The notes beneath the pieces are model-generated. The model was given only the letters and a program-made list of their open reading frames with translations. It did no database searches and had not been told where the DNA came from. From the NCBI RefSeq assembly GCF_005771495.1, contig NZ_VAUW01000032.1, positions 1-49,729 of the forward strand: a DNA stretch of 49,729 nt, given 5' to 3'. Positions 24,666 to 35,427 of the stretch are shown piece by piece. A program made the position numbers and the translations under genes. Within the stretch, counting starts at the first letter, position 1. Each line of letters opens with the position of its first letter. The stretch comes from Maribacter sp. ACAM166 (GTDB lineage: Bacteria; Bacteroidota; Bacteroidia; Flavobacteriales; Flavobacteriaceae).

Positions 24666-25198
24666 ATCACATTCATTAGAAACAATAAATATTTAAAGTT
24701 TTGGTCAGATGCAAAAGCATATGCCGCCCTTATAAGTTCTGATTTAAATATTGATTTTTGCGACTAACGTGCCTTTACTAACGTAAAAAATGTTGATTTG
24801 GAAATGACTAAAATATTAGTGTTTTTTAATCTGTCTTCACCTGTATTAGACTGAGATATACAACCAACTACTGTGATCCATGAAATTGCAAAAATTGGTA
24901 AGGGCTGATAGATTAGTTCAAATACTTTAGCTGATGTTGTTATTAGTGGCGGGAGCACCTCAATAAAAGACCACACTACCTTATATTCTGCCGCACCAAT
25001 TGGTGCTGGCTCTGGAGTTATGAATTATGTGGAAGCTGGAAAACTGTTTTAGGTTACCCTCCTCAAGATGCAAGTGATATGTTAAGGCAATGGACCACTG
25101 TAAGTAAGTTAACAAATAAATTAGGTAGTTTTTTTAGAAAACGACTTGCGCCTGTTTACTCCTCTTTAGTCGTTAAAAATTGGACAGGACATGCATAG
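24666..25198 (+). pseudogene. Decayed LpxD-like acyltransferase gene (left-handed beta-helix)
   Basis: One frame reads through several stops as an LpxD-like protein. It starts near ITFIRNNKYLKFW (like the ISFLANPKY region of LpxD), then AALISSDLNIDF, NVDLEMTKILVFF, TTVIHEIAKIGKG, ADVVISGGSTSIKDH and PIGAGSGVMNYVEAGK. Stop codons interrupt it at 24768, 24852, 24906 and 24909. At about 25043 one base has been lost from an A-run; after the shift it continues as TVLGYPPQDASDMLRQWTTV, the typical C-terminal GYPAQ...LRQW end of an LpxD-like enzyme, stopping at 25198. The N-terminal half of the domain order is also shortened. LpxD adds an acyl chain to UDP-acyl-glucosamine in lipid A synthesis; an intact copy is presumably elsewhere. 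Confidence 0.65.
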
Positions 25199-26190
25199 GA
25201 GGTAAGTATCAATCTAAAAGGTGGTTAAAAACCAAACTATATTCTCGATTATTTAAGTTGTTTTTGACGATAGCTTTGAGCGTTATGAGTACCAAAAATC
25301 AAAGTGGAACTCTCAAAATAGGGATATCGTGTTTCTAGACCATGAGTAGCCCAACCAAACGAGGTTAAATTATCTGTTCGCAAGATGAAAGCAAAAGTTA
25401 AGGATTACCACGGACAGGAGTGACAATTATCCACTAAACTATCCGGTCTTTAGAAAGAACTAGCTTCGGGTTTCAGATAATACCTTTATAGACACGAAAT
25501 AGAGGTTTATGTATACCACCGTAATCATCAATTTGTTCCATAGATAAGGTTGCTGGGTAGTCAATCGGCGACACCTTTAATAAAGACGATACTATAATCT
25601 AAGGAAGAAATGTTAGGGTTAAGTCCAATAATATCAACAAAAAAACTCATATTTCATTCCGATATGGAATTCCTTATATCCGAACAAATCACAACGCCTT
25701 ATAAAACTTAGGGTTAGGAAGAAAAGATAATTGTTGAGACAATGCGGTGGCAGAATTATTTTTAAAGCACTTAAAGGTAGAATGGCCCCACAAATATAGT
25801 TATGGATATATATCAAAACCCGAGTTATACTTTTTTAATGGATAGAAACTTGGTACAACAGAAGAAGGATACTCTCTGCTTTGAGATAGTAAACCATAGA
25901 AAAAAATAAAATGTACAATAAACAAATAGGGCATAATCTTTATCAGATTGTTTACTTTTATTGACAGTCCAGTAATTTATCGGCTCCCAAAACCTAATCA
26001 GAAAAGGAAGAACTCTCGAAACTTTAGTTTGTCTATTTTTGATTACAGCATTTATAATACCAGTATATTAATCGTTAAATCTCCAAATATTTCTACTTAA
26101 CATAATAAGTGGGTATTGAATCTTCAAAGAGTTTCTTCAAGTATATAATTCGCACTCAAAATCGTACTTTTACATCTTTGCTATGAATTC
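25199..26190. other. Long non-coding, probably decayed DNA
   Basis: About 1 kb without any long ORF in six frames. Some short stretches read like former protein (for example FERYEYQKSKWNSQNRDIVFLDHE from about 25276 on the plus strand), but no family was recognised. The last 30 nt must hold the uvrA promoter; TACTTTTA at 26165-26172 is a one-mismatch -7 box. No RNA gene was seen. Confidence 0.4.
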
Positions 26191-29025
26191 ATGACTGATT
26201 ACGAAGAAAATATAGAAGTTAAAGGCGCTCGCGTACATAACCTTAAAAATATTGATGTTACCATTCCTAGAAATAAACTTGTTGTAATAACGGGTCTATC
26301 TGGAAGTGGAAAATCTTCTCTGGCATTTGACACTATTTATGCCGAAGGACAACGACGCTATATTGAAACCTTTTCCGCTTACGCAAGACAGTTCTTAGGT
26401 GGGCTTGAACGCCCAGATGTTGACAAAATTGATGGGTTGTCTCCGGTAATTGCTATTGAGCAAAAAACCACCTCAAAATCTCCAAGATCAACAGTAGGTA
26501 CCATTACTGAGGTGTATGATTTCTTACGCTTACTTTTTGCCCGTGCTGCGGATGCACACAGTTATAATACTGATGAAAAGATGGTAAGTTACAGCGATGA
26601 ACAAATTAAAAATTTGATTATCGAATCTTACGATACTAAGAAAATAAACATTCTTGCTCCTATTATTAAATCTAGAAAAGGACATTACAGGGAGCTTTTT
26701 GAGCAGATTGCTAAACAAGGCTTTGTAAAAGTTAGGGTTGATGGCGAGATAAAAGATATTGTTAAAGGAATGAAGGTGGATCGGTATAAGACCCACGATA
26801 TTGAAATAGTCATCGATCGTTTAAAAGTTATTCAGAACGAAGATTTTCATAAACGCCTTTCAGAAACTATAAATACCGCAATGTATAGCGGAAATAATGT
26901 ACTAATGGTATTGGAAGAAGGCACAAAAGTACCTCGGTATTTTAGTAGAGATTTAATGTGCCCTACAACGGGTATCTCCTACCCTACTCCAGAACCTAAT
27001 ACCTTTTCGTTCAACTCACCTAAAGGCATGTGCCCGAATTGCAGCGGGTTAGGTCATGTTTATGAAGTCAATGAAAAAAAGATATTCCCGAATAAAAAAC
27101 TATCCATTATGGGTGGTGGTATCGCACCATTGGGCGAATACAAAAAGTCTTGGGCCTTCAAGCAGATAGAAACAATTGCACAACGCTATAATTTTGAACT
27201 TACCGATGCTATTCAAGATATACCTAATGATGCTATTGAAGTTTTATTGAATGGAGGAAAAGAAAGTTTTGAAGTTGATTCTAAATCCTTAGGGGTTAAA
27301 AGAACCTACAAAATCGAGTATGAGGGTATTTCTAAATTTATAAAGAATCAGTTCGAAGAAGCGGCATCTACATCTCTTAAAAGATGGGCCAAGGAATATA
27401 TGGACAAGATTACTTGCCCATCGTGTACCGGTTTTCGACTGAAGAAAGAATCCTTATTTTTTAAAATCGAAGACAGAAATATTGCAGAATTGGCCAATCT
27501 AGATATCGTAGAACTTTCTGAATTTTTCACGAATCTTGATAAAAGACTAGAAGGGAATCAATTAAAGATAGCTGAAGAAATAATAAAGGAGATTAACACT
27601 CGAATACAATTTTTGTTAGATGTTGGTCTTGATTACTTATCATTGAACAGAAGCTCAAAGTCACTTTCAGGTGGCGAAGCACAACGTATTCGTTTAGCAA
27701 CACAGATTGGCTCTCAATTGGTTGGTGTGCTATATATTTTAGATGAACCAAGTATTGGGTTACACCAACGCGATAATGAGCGATTAATTAAATCTTTAGA
27801 ATCGTTAAGGGATATAGGAAACTCGGTAATTGTAGTTGAGCATGACCGTGATATGATCGAACGTGCAGACCATGTGATTGATATTGGGCCTAAAGCTGGT
27901 AAAAACGGAGGTGAAATTATTTCAGAAGGAACCCCTGAAGAATTGAAAAATTTCAACACTTTAACGGCGGATTATATGACCGGCATCAAAAAAATTGAGG
28001 TTCCTAAAACGAGAAGAAAGGGAAATGGTCTCGAAATTGTGTTATCTGGTTGTACTGGTAACAACCTGAAGAACATATCGGTTACATTTCCATTAGGGAA
28101 AATGATAGGTGTTACTGGGGTATCTGGTAGTGGTAAATCGACGCTAATTAACGAAACGCTTTATCCAATTATGAACGCCTACTATTTTAATGGGGTCAAA
28201 AAACCGATGCCGTATAAAAAAATATCAGGTTTAGAGCATATCGATAAGGTAATAGAAATTAATCAATCACCAATTGGCCGAACACCTCGATCTAATCCTG
28301 CAACATATACAGGTCTTTTTAGCGAGGTAAGGTCTTTGTTTGCAAAAACAACTGAAGCTGCAATTAGAGGATATAAACCTGGTAGATTTAGCTTTAATGT
28401 AAAAGGAGGGCGTTGCGAAACCTGCCAAGGTGGTGGGTTAAGGGTTATTGAAATGAATTTTTTACCTGATGTTTATGTTGAGTGTGAAACTTGTAATGGT
28501 AAGAGATTCAATCGAGAAACATTAGAAATAAGATATAAAGGCAAGTCTATTTCAGATGTTTTAGAAATGAAAATTGATGAAGCTGTTGCATTTTTTGAAC
28601 TAATTCCTAAAATACATCGTAAGTTAAAGACAATACAAGATGTTGGTTTAGGGTACATATCTTTGGGTCAACAATCAACCACTTTGTCTGGTGGGGAAGC
28701 CCAACGTATAAAATTGGCAACAGAACTTTCAAAGAGGGATACTGGCAATACCTTTTATATTTTAGATGAGCCTACTACTGGACTTCATTTTGAAGATATT
28801 AGGGTTTTGATGGATGTTTTGAATAAATTGGCTGATAAGGGGAATACTGTTTTGGTTATTGAACACAATATGGATGTAATCAAAATGGTAGATTACATTA
28901 TAGACATTGGCTATGAAGGTGGACGCTCTGGTGGTCGATTGGTCGCAAAAGGTACTCCTGAAGAAGTAGCAAAAGATAAGAAAAGTTATACGGCAACATT
29001 TTTAAAAAGAGAATTGAAAAGTTAA
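26191..29025 (+). CDS. uvrA: Excinuclease ABC subunit A
   Basis: This 944-residue DNA damage-recognition ATPase of nucleotide excision repair works with UvrB and UvrC. It has two ABC modules: Walker A GLSGSGKS (G35-S42) and GVSGSGKST (K649), each with its LSGGEAQR signature (about 491 and 832) and Walker B ([18 protein letters not shown]). Zinc-binding CxxC pairs are seen in [23 protein letters not shown] and CETCNGK. Length is normal for UvrA. An out-of-frame ATG at 26183 precedes the chosen ATG at 26191. The LOG gene follows 40 bp downstream. Confidence 0.97.
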   Translation: MTDYEENIEVKGARVHNLKNIDVTIPRNKLVVITGLSGSGKSSLAFDTIYAEGQRRYIETFSAYARQFLGGLERPDVDKIDGLSPVIAIEQKTTSKSPRSTVGTITEVYDFLRLLFARAADAHSYNTDEKMVSYSDEQIKNLIIESYDTKKINILAPIIKSRKGHYRELFEQIAKQGFVKVRVDGEIKDIVKGMKVDRYKTHDIEIVIDRLKVIQNEDFHKRLSETINTAMYSGNNVLMVLEEGTKVPRYFSRDLMCPTTGISYPTPEPNTFSFNSPKGMCPNCSGLGHVYEVNEKKIFPNKKLSIMGGGIAPLGEYKKSWAFKQIETIAQRYNFELTDAIQDIPNDAIEVLLNGGKESFEVDSKSLGVKRTYKIEYEGISKFIKNQFEEAASTSLKRWAKEYMDKITCPSCTGFRLKKESLFFKIEDRNIAELANLDIVELSEFFTNLDKRLEGNQLKIAEEIIKEINTRIQFLLDVGLDYLSLNRSSKSLSGGEAQRIRLATQIGSQLVGVLYILDEPSIGLHQRDNERLIKSLESLRDIGNSVIVVEHDRDMIERADHVIDIGPKAGKNGGEIISEGTPEELKNFNTLTADYMTGIKKIEVPKTRRKGNGLEIVLSGCTGNNLKNISVTFPLGKMIGVTGVSGSGKSTLINETLYPIMNAYYFNGVKKPMPYKKISGLEHIDKVIEINQSPIGRTPRSNPATYTGLFSEVRSLFAKTTEAAIRGYKPGRFSFNVKGGRCETCQGGGLRVIEMNFLPDVYVECETCNGKRFNRETLEIRYKGKSISDVLEMKIDEAVAFFELIPKIHRKLKTIQDVGLGYISLGQQSTTLSGGEAQRIKLATELSKRDTGNTFYILDEPTTGLHFEDIRVLMDVLNKLADKGNTVLVIEHNMDVIKMVDYIIDIGYEGGRSGGRLVAKGTPEEVAKDKKSYTATFLKRELKS

Positions 29026-29065
29026 ATATAGCCATCAATAAACAATGAGATTAATATAAAAATAG

Positions 29066-29752
29066 ATGAGATCAGAAAAACATCATAAAGGTTGGAATGA
29101 AATAAAAACGAATGACTCATGGGCTATTTTTAAAATCATGGGCGAATTTGTCAATGGTTTTGAACGCATGAGTAAAATAGGTCCGTGTGTCTCTATTTTT
29201 GGTTCCGCTAGAACAAAAGAGGAAGATCCATATTATAAACTGTCAGTCTCTATAGCAAAATCTATTGCAGAAGCAGGATATGGTGTTATTACTGGAGGTG
29301 GCCCTGGTATCATGGAAGCAGGAAATAAAGGGGCAAATCTTGCTGGTGGTATTTCTGTAGGACTAAACATTGACCTTCCATTCGAACAGCATGACAACCC
29401 ATATATAGACAATGATAAAAGTTTAGATTTTGACTATTTCTTCGTAAGAAAGGTTATGTTCGTAAAATATTCTCAGGGTTTTGTAGTAATGCCAGGAGGA
29501 TTTGGGACACTAGATGAACTATTTGAAGCAATTACCTTGATACAAACCCATAAAATCGGAAAATTTCCGATTATCTTGGTCGGAAGCGATTTCTGGACAG
29601 GTCTATTCGAATGGATTAAAGGCACTATGCTAAAAGTTGGTAATATTAGTGCAGAAGATTTAAATCTTATTAAAATTGTGGATACAGAAAAAGAAGTTGT
29701 AGAGATTATTGATTCCTTTTACAAAGGCCATTCTATGAGTCCTAATTTTTAA
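29066..29752 (+). CDS. LOG-family nucleotide phosphoribohydrolase (TIGR00730)
   Basis: This 228-residue Rossmann-fold protein contains the LOG (lysine decarboxylase-like) motif PGGFGTLDELFE and an upstream GGGPGIMEAGNKGA. Members hydrolyse nucleoside monophosphates, including cytokinin riboside monophosphate, to base plus ribose phosphate; older databases call them lysine decarboxylases, which is wrong. It is soluble, cytoplasmic and of normal length. It is followed after 8 nt by the M1-like/barrel gene, so they form an operon, possibly with uvrA. Confidence 0.9.
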   Translation: MRSEKHHKGWNEIKTNDSWAIFKIMGEFVNGFERMSKIGPCVSIFGSARTKEEDPYYKLSVSIAKSIAEAGYGVITGGGPGIMEAGNKGANLAGGISVGLNIDLPFEQHDNPYIDNDKSLDFDYFFVRKVMFVKYSQGFVVMPGGFGTLDELFEAITLIQTHKIGKFPIILVGSDFWTGLFEWIKGTMLKVGNISAEDLNLIKIVDTEKEVVEIIDSFYKGHSMSPNF

Positions 29753-29760
29753 TCTTAGCC

Positions 29761-32610
29761 TTGACCCACAACTTCAATTTACTTTTCTGTTTAAGTTTAA
29801 TTCTTTTGGTTTCTGTTGGAACAAAAGGGTATGCGCAATATGAAACTGACCTTACGGTAAGTTTAAATGAATATACCAAAGAACTGGAAATTCGTCAAGA
29901 ATTCACATACTACAACAACTCTAATTATAACTTAGGTGTGCTATATTTTAATGATTGGGCAAATGCCTATTCAGATAAGAATACAGGTCTCGCCAAACGG
30001 TTCGCCCAAGAATTCAAAAAATCATTGCATCTTGCCAAGGATAGCGAGCGTGGTGCCACCACTATTATTAGTGTAGTAGATGATTCGTATAATGGTTTAC
30101 AATGGACCCATACAGAAGGTGAAGATATCCTAAAGGTAACGTTGGCAGATATTTTACTTCCAAAACAATCCACAAAAGTATTTATAACCTACAAAGTAAA
30201 ATTACCTCCTAATAAATTCACTCCTTATGGGTATGACCCTAAAGGAACCTATTATTTAAAGGATTGGTATTTAACACCAGCAGTCTATGATGGAAAATGG
30301 GAACTTTACTCAAATAAAAACTTAGAAGATCTCTATACAAATGTAACCAACACAGTCATTAATTTTAAATTCCCCGACAGTCTCTATTTAGCTTCAAACT
30401 TTAAAATAGAATCACTTTCAGAGTTCCCTAATGGTCAATTTGCTCAATTAAAGGGGAGCCTACAAAGGAGCGGTGAAATAATTTTAAAAACAGAGAAGGA
30501 GTTTATAACCCACACGACTCCGTACATGACATTTCTCACCAATATAAAGGCCCCAAGGTACAGTAACATAGGGCAAGGGCTTTCTATAAATAAGGTTGCA
30601 GATTTCATATATACTAATTTAGGAGCCTATCCACATGAAAAAGTATTGGTTAGTGAACTAGATTATGATAAAGACCCCTTATACGGTCTAAACCAATTAC
30701 CATCATTTATAAGGCCTTATGAAGAACAGTTTCAGTTTGAAATGAAATTCCTTAAAACAGCTTTAAATAGTATTTTAAGGGAAACCATGTTTTTAAATCC
30801 ACGAAAAGAACAATGGTTAAATAGTGCCATATCTAATTACTTGATGATTGCGTATGTAGAAGAGTACTATCCTAATCAAAAGCTTATGGGGAAATTGTCC
30901 AGTATTTGGGGGTTTCGCAGTTTCGAATTGGCCAAAATGGACTTTAATGATCAGTACGCTTTTCTATATAATCTTACCGCTCGAAAAAATTTAGATCAAG
31001 CACTACAAACACCAAACGACTCACTGATTAAATTCAATCAAAAAATAGCTAACAAATATAAAGCTGGCTTAGGTTTAGCTTATTTAGCTGATTATATAGG
31101 CAAAGAAAAGGTAGATAAAAGTATTAAAACATTCTTTGAGTATTATAAATTAAATACAGTTAAAGTTCTCGACTTTGAATCCATTCTAAAACGATCTACA
31201 ACACAGGATATCAATTGGTTTTTTAGGGATTATGTTTCCACTGATCGAAGAATTGATTTCAAAATAAAAAACGTAAAGCAAAAGCAAGATTCTTTATTGG
31301 TTACTATAAAGAACAAGGAAGGAACAAATGTGCCAATATCCGTATTTGGTCTTAAAAATGATTCAGTAGTATCCCAATACTGGTTTAGTGATATTAAACT
31401 CGAGGAAACATTTACCATTCCCAACAATGAGGAAGATAAATTGGTGTTAAATTATAATCAGAAAATTCCTGAATTTAATCAAAGGGATAATTGGAAGTCT
31501 TTAAAGGGGTTTTTATCAAGTAACAAGAAATTAAAATTCACCTTTTTCAAGGATGCTGAAAATCCATATTTCAATCAGGTCTTTTATGTTCCGGTTATCA
31601 ATTTTAACATATATGATGGTTGGGCACCAGGTATACGTCTTTATAATAAAACCCTTCTTGAGCGCCCTTTTGTCTATGACTTCTCTCCCTCCTATTCTTT
31701 TAAGGAAAAAGCATTCGTTGGATATGGTAAATTTAGTTATCGAAAATATTTAAGCAAGAGCGGTCTGTATGTCGCTAATTATGCAATTGGAGCCTCCACC
31801 TCGCATTTTAATGAAAATTCAAGATATACTTCAATCACTCCATCTTTTAGTTTAGGCTTTAGACCTGAAGATTTAATCTCTAATAAGAGGGAGTTTTTAT
31901 CCTTTAGGTATGTAAACATTTTACGTGATTTTGATACTTCTTTACAGAATTTGGCCAGTGATCCAGAAAATCCTGATTATAGCGTTTTTAATGCTCGTTA
32001 CATCAACAGAAATAACGGCATAATAGATTACAATTCTTGGTTTTTAGATTTTCAATTGGCCGGTAATTTCAGTAAAGTGTCATTTGAATATGAGTACCGT
32101 AAATTATTTAAAAACAACCGACAATTGAATCTTAGATTCTTTGCTGGTAAATTTTTGAGCAATAGAACAAAAACAGACTTTTTTAGCTTCGCATTAGACC
32201 GCCCCACAGATTACCTTTTTGATTATGGGTATTTAGGTAGGTCTGAAGATTCAGGTATATATAGCCAACAGATTATTATAGCCGAAGGTGGATTTAAATC
32301 ATTTTTAGATGATCAGTATCGGTTTTCAAATGACTGGATGACCACAGTGAACGGTAGTTTCAATGTATGGCGATGGATTGAGCTCTATGGAGACGCAGGT
32401 TTGGTTAAAAACACAGGACTTAGCGAAAAATTCGTGTACGACTCTGGGGTTCGTTTAAATTTAGTCACTGATTATTTTGAATTATATCTACCAGTATATT
32501 CAAATAACGGCTGGGAAGTTTCACAACCTAACTACGGGGAGAAAATCAGATTCATAATAACGGTAAGTCCTAAAACATTGACTGGGCTATTTACAAGAAA
32601 ATGGTTTTAA
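29761..32610 (+). CDS. M1-peptidase-like protein without zinc ligands, fused to outer-membrane beta-barrel
   Basis: This 949-residue exported protein has a signal peptide ending at KGYAQ. Residues about 27-570 resemble the gluzincin/M1 aminopeptidase scaffold: N-terminal beta domain, helical catalytic-like domain with QWLNSAISNYLMIAYVEEYY, and KAGLGLAYLADYIGKE. The catalytic HEXXH is absent, and the usual WLNEG Glu is Ser (WLNSA), so it should not be an active metallopeptidase. From about 590 to the end are amphipathic strands ending in FTRKWF, an outer-membrane barrel with terminal Phe. A periplasmic pseudoenzyme domain tethered to a barrel is the inferred form. The start is TTG at 29761, the only position giving the signal peptide, 8 nt after the LOG stop. 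Confidence 0.7.
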   Translation: MTHNFNLLFCLSLILLVSVGTKGYAQYETDLTVSLNEYTKELEIRQEFTYYNNSNYNLGVLYFNDWANAYSDKNTGLAKRFAQEFKKSLHLAKDSERGATTIISVVDDSYNGLQWTHTEGEDILKVTLADILLPKQSTKVFITYKVKLPPNKFTPYGYDPKGTYYLKDWYLTPAVYDGKWELYSNKNLEDLYTNVTNTVINFKFPDSLYLASNFKIESLSEFPNGQFAQLKGSLQRSGEIILKTEKEFITHTTPYMTFLTNIKAPRYSNIGQGLSINKVADFIYTNLGAYPHEKVLVSELDYDKDPLYGLNQLPSFIRPYEEQFQFEMKFLKTALNSILRETMFLNPRKEQWLNSAISNYLMIAYVEEYYPNQKLMGKLSSIWGFRSFELAKMDFNDQYAFLYNLTARKNLDQALQTPNDSLIKFNQKIANKYKAGLGLAYLADYIGKEKVDKSIKTFFEYYKLNTVKVLDFESILKRSTTQDINWFFRDYVSTDRRIDFKIKNVKQKQDSLLVTIKNKEGTNVPISVFGLKNDSVVSQYWFSDIKLEETFTIPNNEEDKLVLNYNQKIPEFNQRDNWKSLKGFLSSNKKLKFTFFKDAENPYFNQVFYVPVINFNIYDGWAPGIRLYNKTLLERPFVYDFSPSYSFKEKAFVGYGKFSYRKYLSKSGLYVANYAIGASTSHFNENSRYTSITPSFSLGFRPEDLISNKREFLSFRYVNILRDFDTSLQNLASDPENPDYSVFNARYINRNNGIIDYNSWFLDFQLAGNFSKVSFEYEYRKLFKNNRQLNLRFFAGKFLSNRTKTDFFSFALDRPTDYLFDYGYLGRSEDSGIYSQQIIIAEGGFKSFLDDQYRFSNDWMTTVNGSFNVWRWIELYGDAGLVKNTGLSEKFVYDSGVRLNLVTDYFELYLPVYSNNGWEVSQPNYGEKIRFIITVSPKTLTGLFTRKWF

Positions 32611-32718
32611 ACTGATAAATTTTAAATCAGATATTACTTTTCTATTATTAAATTCAATAAAACACAGTTTTTACCCTATTTTGTTGAAAAATATGTAATA
32701 AATTAACTAGCAACGGCA

Positions 32719-32749
32719 TTGCTATAATCTTCCTGATTTGGTAGTTTTG
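32719..32749 (+). promoter_or_regulatory. Bacteroidota-type promoter of the E1 dehydrogenase gene
   Basis: TTG (32719-32721), a 20-nt spacer and TAGTTTTG (32742-32749) match the TTTG-N19-TANNTTTG pattern well. The transcript should start near 32754-32756, downstream of the far 5' in-frame TTG codon (32738), which helps choose the ATG at 32768. Confidence 0.65.
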
Positions 32750-32767
32750 TATAAACTAGTTAAATAC

Positions 32768-35179
32768 ATGGACGTTTCTTCAAAAACAAGCAATGACATT
32801 TCTTTTGATGACTTCAAAGAGCAAATCATACATGATTATGAAATTGCTTTTTTGAGTAGAACTTGTAGTTTGCTAGGAAGAAAAGAAGTACTTACCGGTA
32901 AGGCGAAATTCGGCATCTTTGGCGATGGTAAAGAACTACCACAATTAGCAATGGCAAGGTCGTTTAAAAATGGTGATTTTAGAAGTGGGTACTATCGAGA
33001 CCAAACTTTCATGATGGCTTTGGGCCTTCTTAAACCTAAAGACTTCTTCCACGCACTTTATGCAACAACTGCTATTGAAATGGAACCCATGAGTGCTGGA
33101 AGACAAATGGGTGGTCACTTTTTAACCCACAGCCTTAATACAGATGGAAGCTGGAAAGACTTGACCAAGCAAAAAAACAGTAGTGCCGATATATCTTGTA
33201 CAGCAGGTCAGATGCCACGATTATTAGGCTTGGCGCAAGCTTCAAAAGTATATCGTAACCAAAAAGGGCTTGATAGTGCAAAATTCTCGGTAAACGGAGA
33301 CGAGATTGCATGGGGTACGATAGGGAATGCAAGTACGAGTGAAGGAATGTTCTTTGAAACTATTAATGCCGCCGGTGTTTTGCAAGTGCCAATGGTCATT
33401 AGTATTTGGGATGATGAATATGGTATTTCCGTACCGGCAAAACATCATACTACAAAAGAGGATATCTCAAAAGTACTTTCTGGGTTTCAACGCACAGATA
33501 GTGAAAAAGGATATGAAATTTTTAAGGTAAACGGTTGGGATTATACGGCACTTATGCATGCCTATGAAAATGCGGCAGACATAGCCAGGCAAGAACATGT
33601 ACCGGTAATGATTCATGTAAAACAATTAACACAACCCCAAGGTCATTCTACTTCAGGATCTCATGAACGTTATAAAGACAATAAGCGTTTAGAATGGGAA
33701 CGTGATAATGATTGCAACAAGCGTTTTAAAGAATGGATTCTAGAATCTGGCATTGCGAGCAATGAAGAATTGGAAACTATTGAGAAAAGAATTAAACGAA
33801 CGGTAAGAGAAGCTAAAAAACAAGCATGGGAAGAATATTTAGATGGTCTTCTATCTGCTAAAAAAACATTGGTGAATTTAATTCAGCAAGCTTCTTCTAA
33901 AAGTCCAAACAAGAATTTTTTAAATAAATTAAAGAATGATTTAATTGCCACAGAAGAACCCGTTAAAAAAGATTTGGCCATTTCTGCACGTAAATCTTTA
34001 CGTTTTCTTTTAGGGGAAACATCAAATGAAAAAGCAGCCTTAAGCGAATGGACTTCTAAGTTTCTTAAAGAAGCTCAATATATATATAGTGCACATTTAT
34101 ATAGCGAGAACGAGAATAAAGCTACGAATATAAGAGCAATTCCTCCGGTCTATATGAGTGAATCTGATCAGGTAGATGGTAGAGTTATACTACGGGACAA
34201 TTTCGATAAATTATTTGAAAAATATCCTAACACTTTAATTTTTGGTGAAGATACAGGGGTTATTGGTGATGTAAATCAAGGCCTAGAAGGAATGCAAGAA
34301 AAATATGGTAACATTCGTGTAGCTGATACAGGGATACGTGAAACGACCATCATTGGTCAAGGAATAGGAATGGCGCTAAGAGGACTTCGTCCAATCGCTG
34401 AAATTCAATACTTGGATTATATTTTTTATGCTATGTCAACGCTAACAGACGATTTAGCATCGCTATTATATCGAACTGCCGGTAAACAGAAGGCTCCTTT
34501 AATTATAAGAACAAGAGGCCATAGGTTAGAAGGCATCTGGCACTCTGGTTCTGAAATGGGAGGACTTATACATTTATTGAGAGGAATGTATATTCTGACT
34601 CCTCGAAATATGACCCAAGCCGCAGGTTTCTACAATACTCTTTTAAAGAGTGATGAACCCGCACTGGTTATTGAAAGTTTAAACGGTTATCGTTTAAAAG
34701 AAAAAAAACCAAATAATCTGGGTGAATTCTGTACACCTATAGGTAAAGTAGAAACTATTAAAGAAGGTAATGATATAACCATAGTTTCCTACGGGTCAAC
34801 ATTAAGAATTGTTGAAAAGGCCGCAAAAGAGCTTTTAGAAGTGGGTATAGATGCTGAAATAATTGATGCACAAACCTTACTCCCTTTTGATATTGAAAAA
34901 GACGTATTAGTAAGTGTTAAAAAAACAAATAGGTTATTAGTTGTTGATGAAGATGTACCTGGCGGATGTTCTGCTTACTTATTGAACGAGATCATTGAAA
35001 AACAAGGCGCATTTAGCTATTTAGATAGTGCCCCTCAAACGTTGAGCGCCAAAGCACACAGACCTGCTTATGGTACCGATGGTGATTATTTTTCGAAACC
35101 AAATCGGGAAGATATTTTTGAAAAAGTGTATGCCATAATGCACGAAGTGAGTCCGAAAGACTATCCTAAATTACGATAG
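32768..35179 (+). CDS. Fused alpha/beta E1 subunit of a branched-chain/2-oxoacid dehydrogenase
   Basis: This thiamine-diphosphate enzyme of 803 residues (from ATG at 32768) carries the E1-alpha part (about 1-390) and E1-beta part (about 470-803) in one chain. The alpha part has GDFRSGYYRDQTF, the ThDP motif NGDEIAWGTIGNASTSEGMF and IWDDEYGISVP. The beta part has GEDTGVIGDVNQGLEGMQ, ADTGIRETTIIGQGIGMA and the C-terminal swivel with DAQTLLPFD. It decarboxylates a 2-oxoacid and acylates the lipoamide of E2; branched-chain 2-oxoacids are the probable substrates, as such fused E1 proteins are usual in Flavobacteriia. E2 and E3 genes are not in the window. The frame extends to TTG 32738, but the promoter argues for 32768. 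Confidence 0.9.
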   Translation: MDVSSKTSNDISFDDFKEQIIHDYEIAFLSRTCSLLGRKEVLTGKAKFGIFGDGKELPQLAMARSFKNGDFRSGYYRDQTFMMALGLLKPKDFFHALYATTAIEMEPMSAGRQMGGHFLTHSLNTDGSWKDLTKQKNSSADISCTAGQMPRLLGLAQASKVYRNQKGLDSAKFSVNGDEIAWGTIGNASTSEGMFFETINAAGVLQVPMVISIWDDEYGISVPAKHHTTKEDISKVLSGFQRTDSEKGYEIFKVNGWDYTALMHAYENAADIARQEHVPVMIHVKQLTQPQGHSTSGSHERYKDNKRLEWERDNDCNKRFKEWILESGIASNEELETIEKRIKRTVREAKKQAWEEYLDGLLSAKKTLVNLIQQASSKSPNKNFLNKLKNDLIATEEPVKKDLAISARKSLRFLLGETSNEKAALSEWTSKFLKEAQYIYSAHLYSENENKATNIRAIPPVYMSESDQVDGRVILRDNFDKLFEKYPNTLIFGEDTGVIGDVNQGLEGMQEKYGNIRVADTGIRETTIIGQGIGMALRGLRPIAEIQYLDYIFYAMSTLTDDLASLLYRTAGKQKAPLIIRTRGHRLEGIWHSGSEMGGLIHLLRGMYILTPRNMTQAAGFYNTLLKSDEPALVIESLNGYRLKEKKPNNLGEFCTPIGKVETIKEGNDITIVSYGSTLRIVEKAAKELLEVGIDAEIIDAQTLLPFDIEKDVLVSVKKTNRLLVVDEDVPGGCSAYLLNEIIEKQGAFSYLDSAPQTLSAKAHRPAYGTDGDYFSKPNREDIFEKVYAIMHEVSPKDYPKLR

Positions 35180-35427
35180 TTCAACTACTATCTTAAAGTC
35201 AAAGAATCCCATTTAAAAAGGAATTCTTTGTTTAATATATTTTATAACTGATTTTTAATATCAGATGCTGCTTTCTTTACAGTTGACATATTCTCACTCA
35301 ATTAGTATAAATATGGTGCTGTCCTTCTAAATTCATTTCTAAATTTTTAAATTGTATTTACAAAATTATCTCACATACCTCTATTGATTATAATTAACTT
35401 TCCATTTTAAACAACCATCCTTAAATC

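Noticed and set aside
24599..24679. 26-codon lysine-rich micro-ORF upstream of the LpxD-like pseudogene
   Set aside because: It reflects an A-rich stretch with no supporting ribosome-binding or conservation evidence, and it overlaps the start of the pseudogene in another frame.
25634..25816. 60-codon minus-strand ORF in the gene-free stretch
   Set aside because: Low-complexity AT-rich translation without family features.
32738..32767. Longer N-terminus (TTG start) for the E1 dehydrogenase
   Set aside because: The codons overlap the -7 box of a well-matched promoter, so they would not be in the mRNA.
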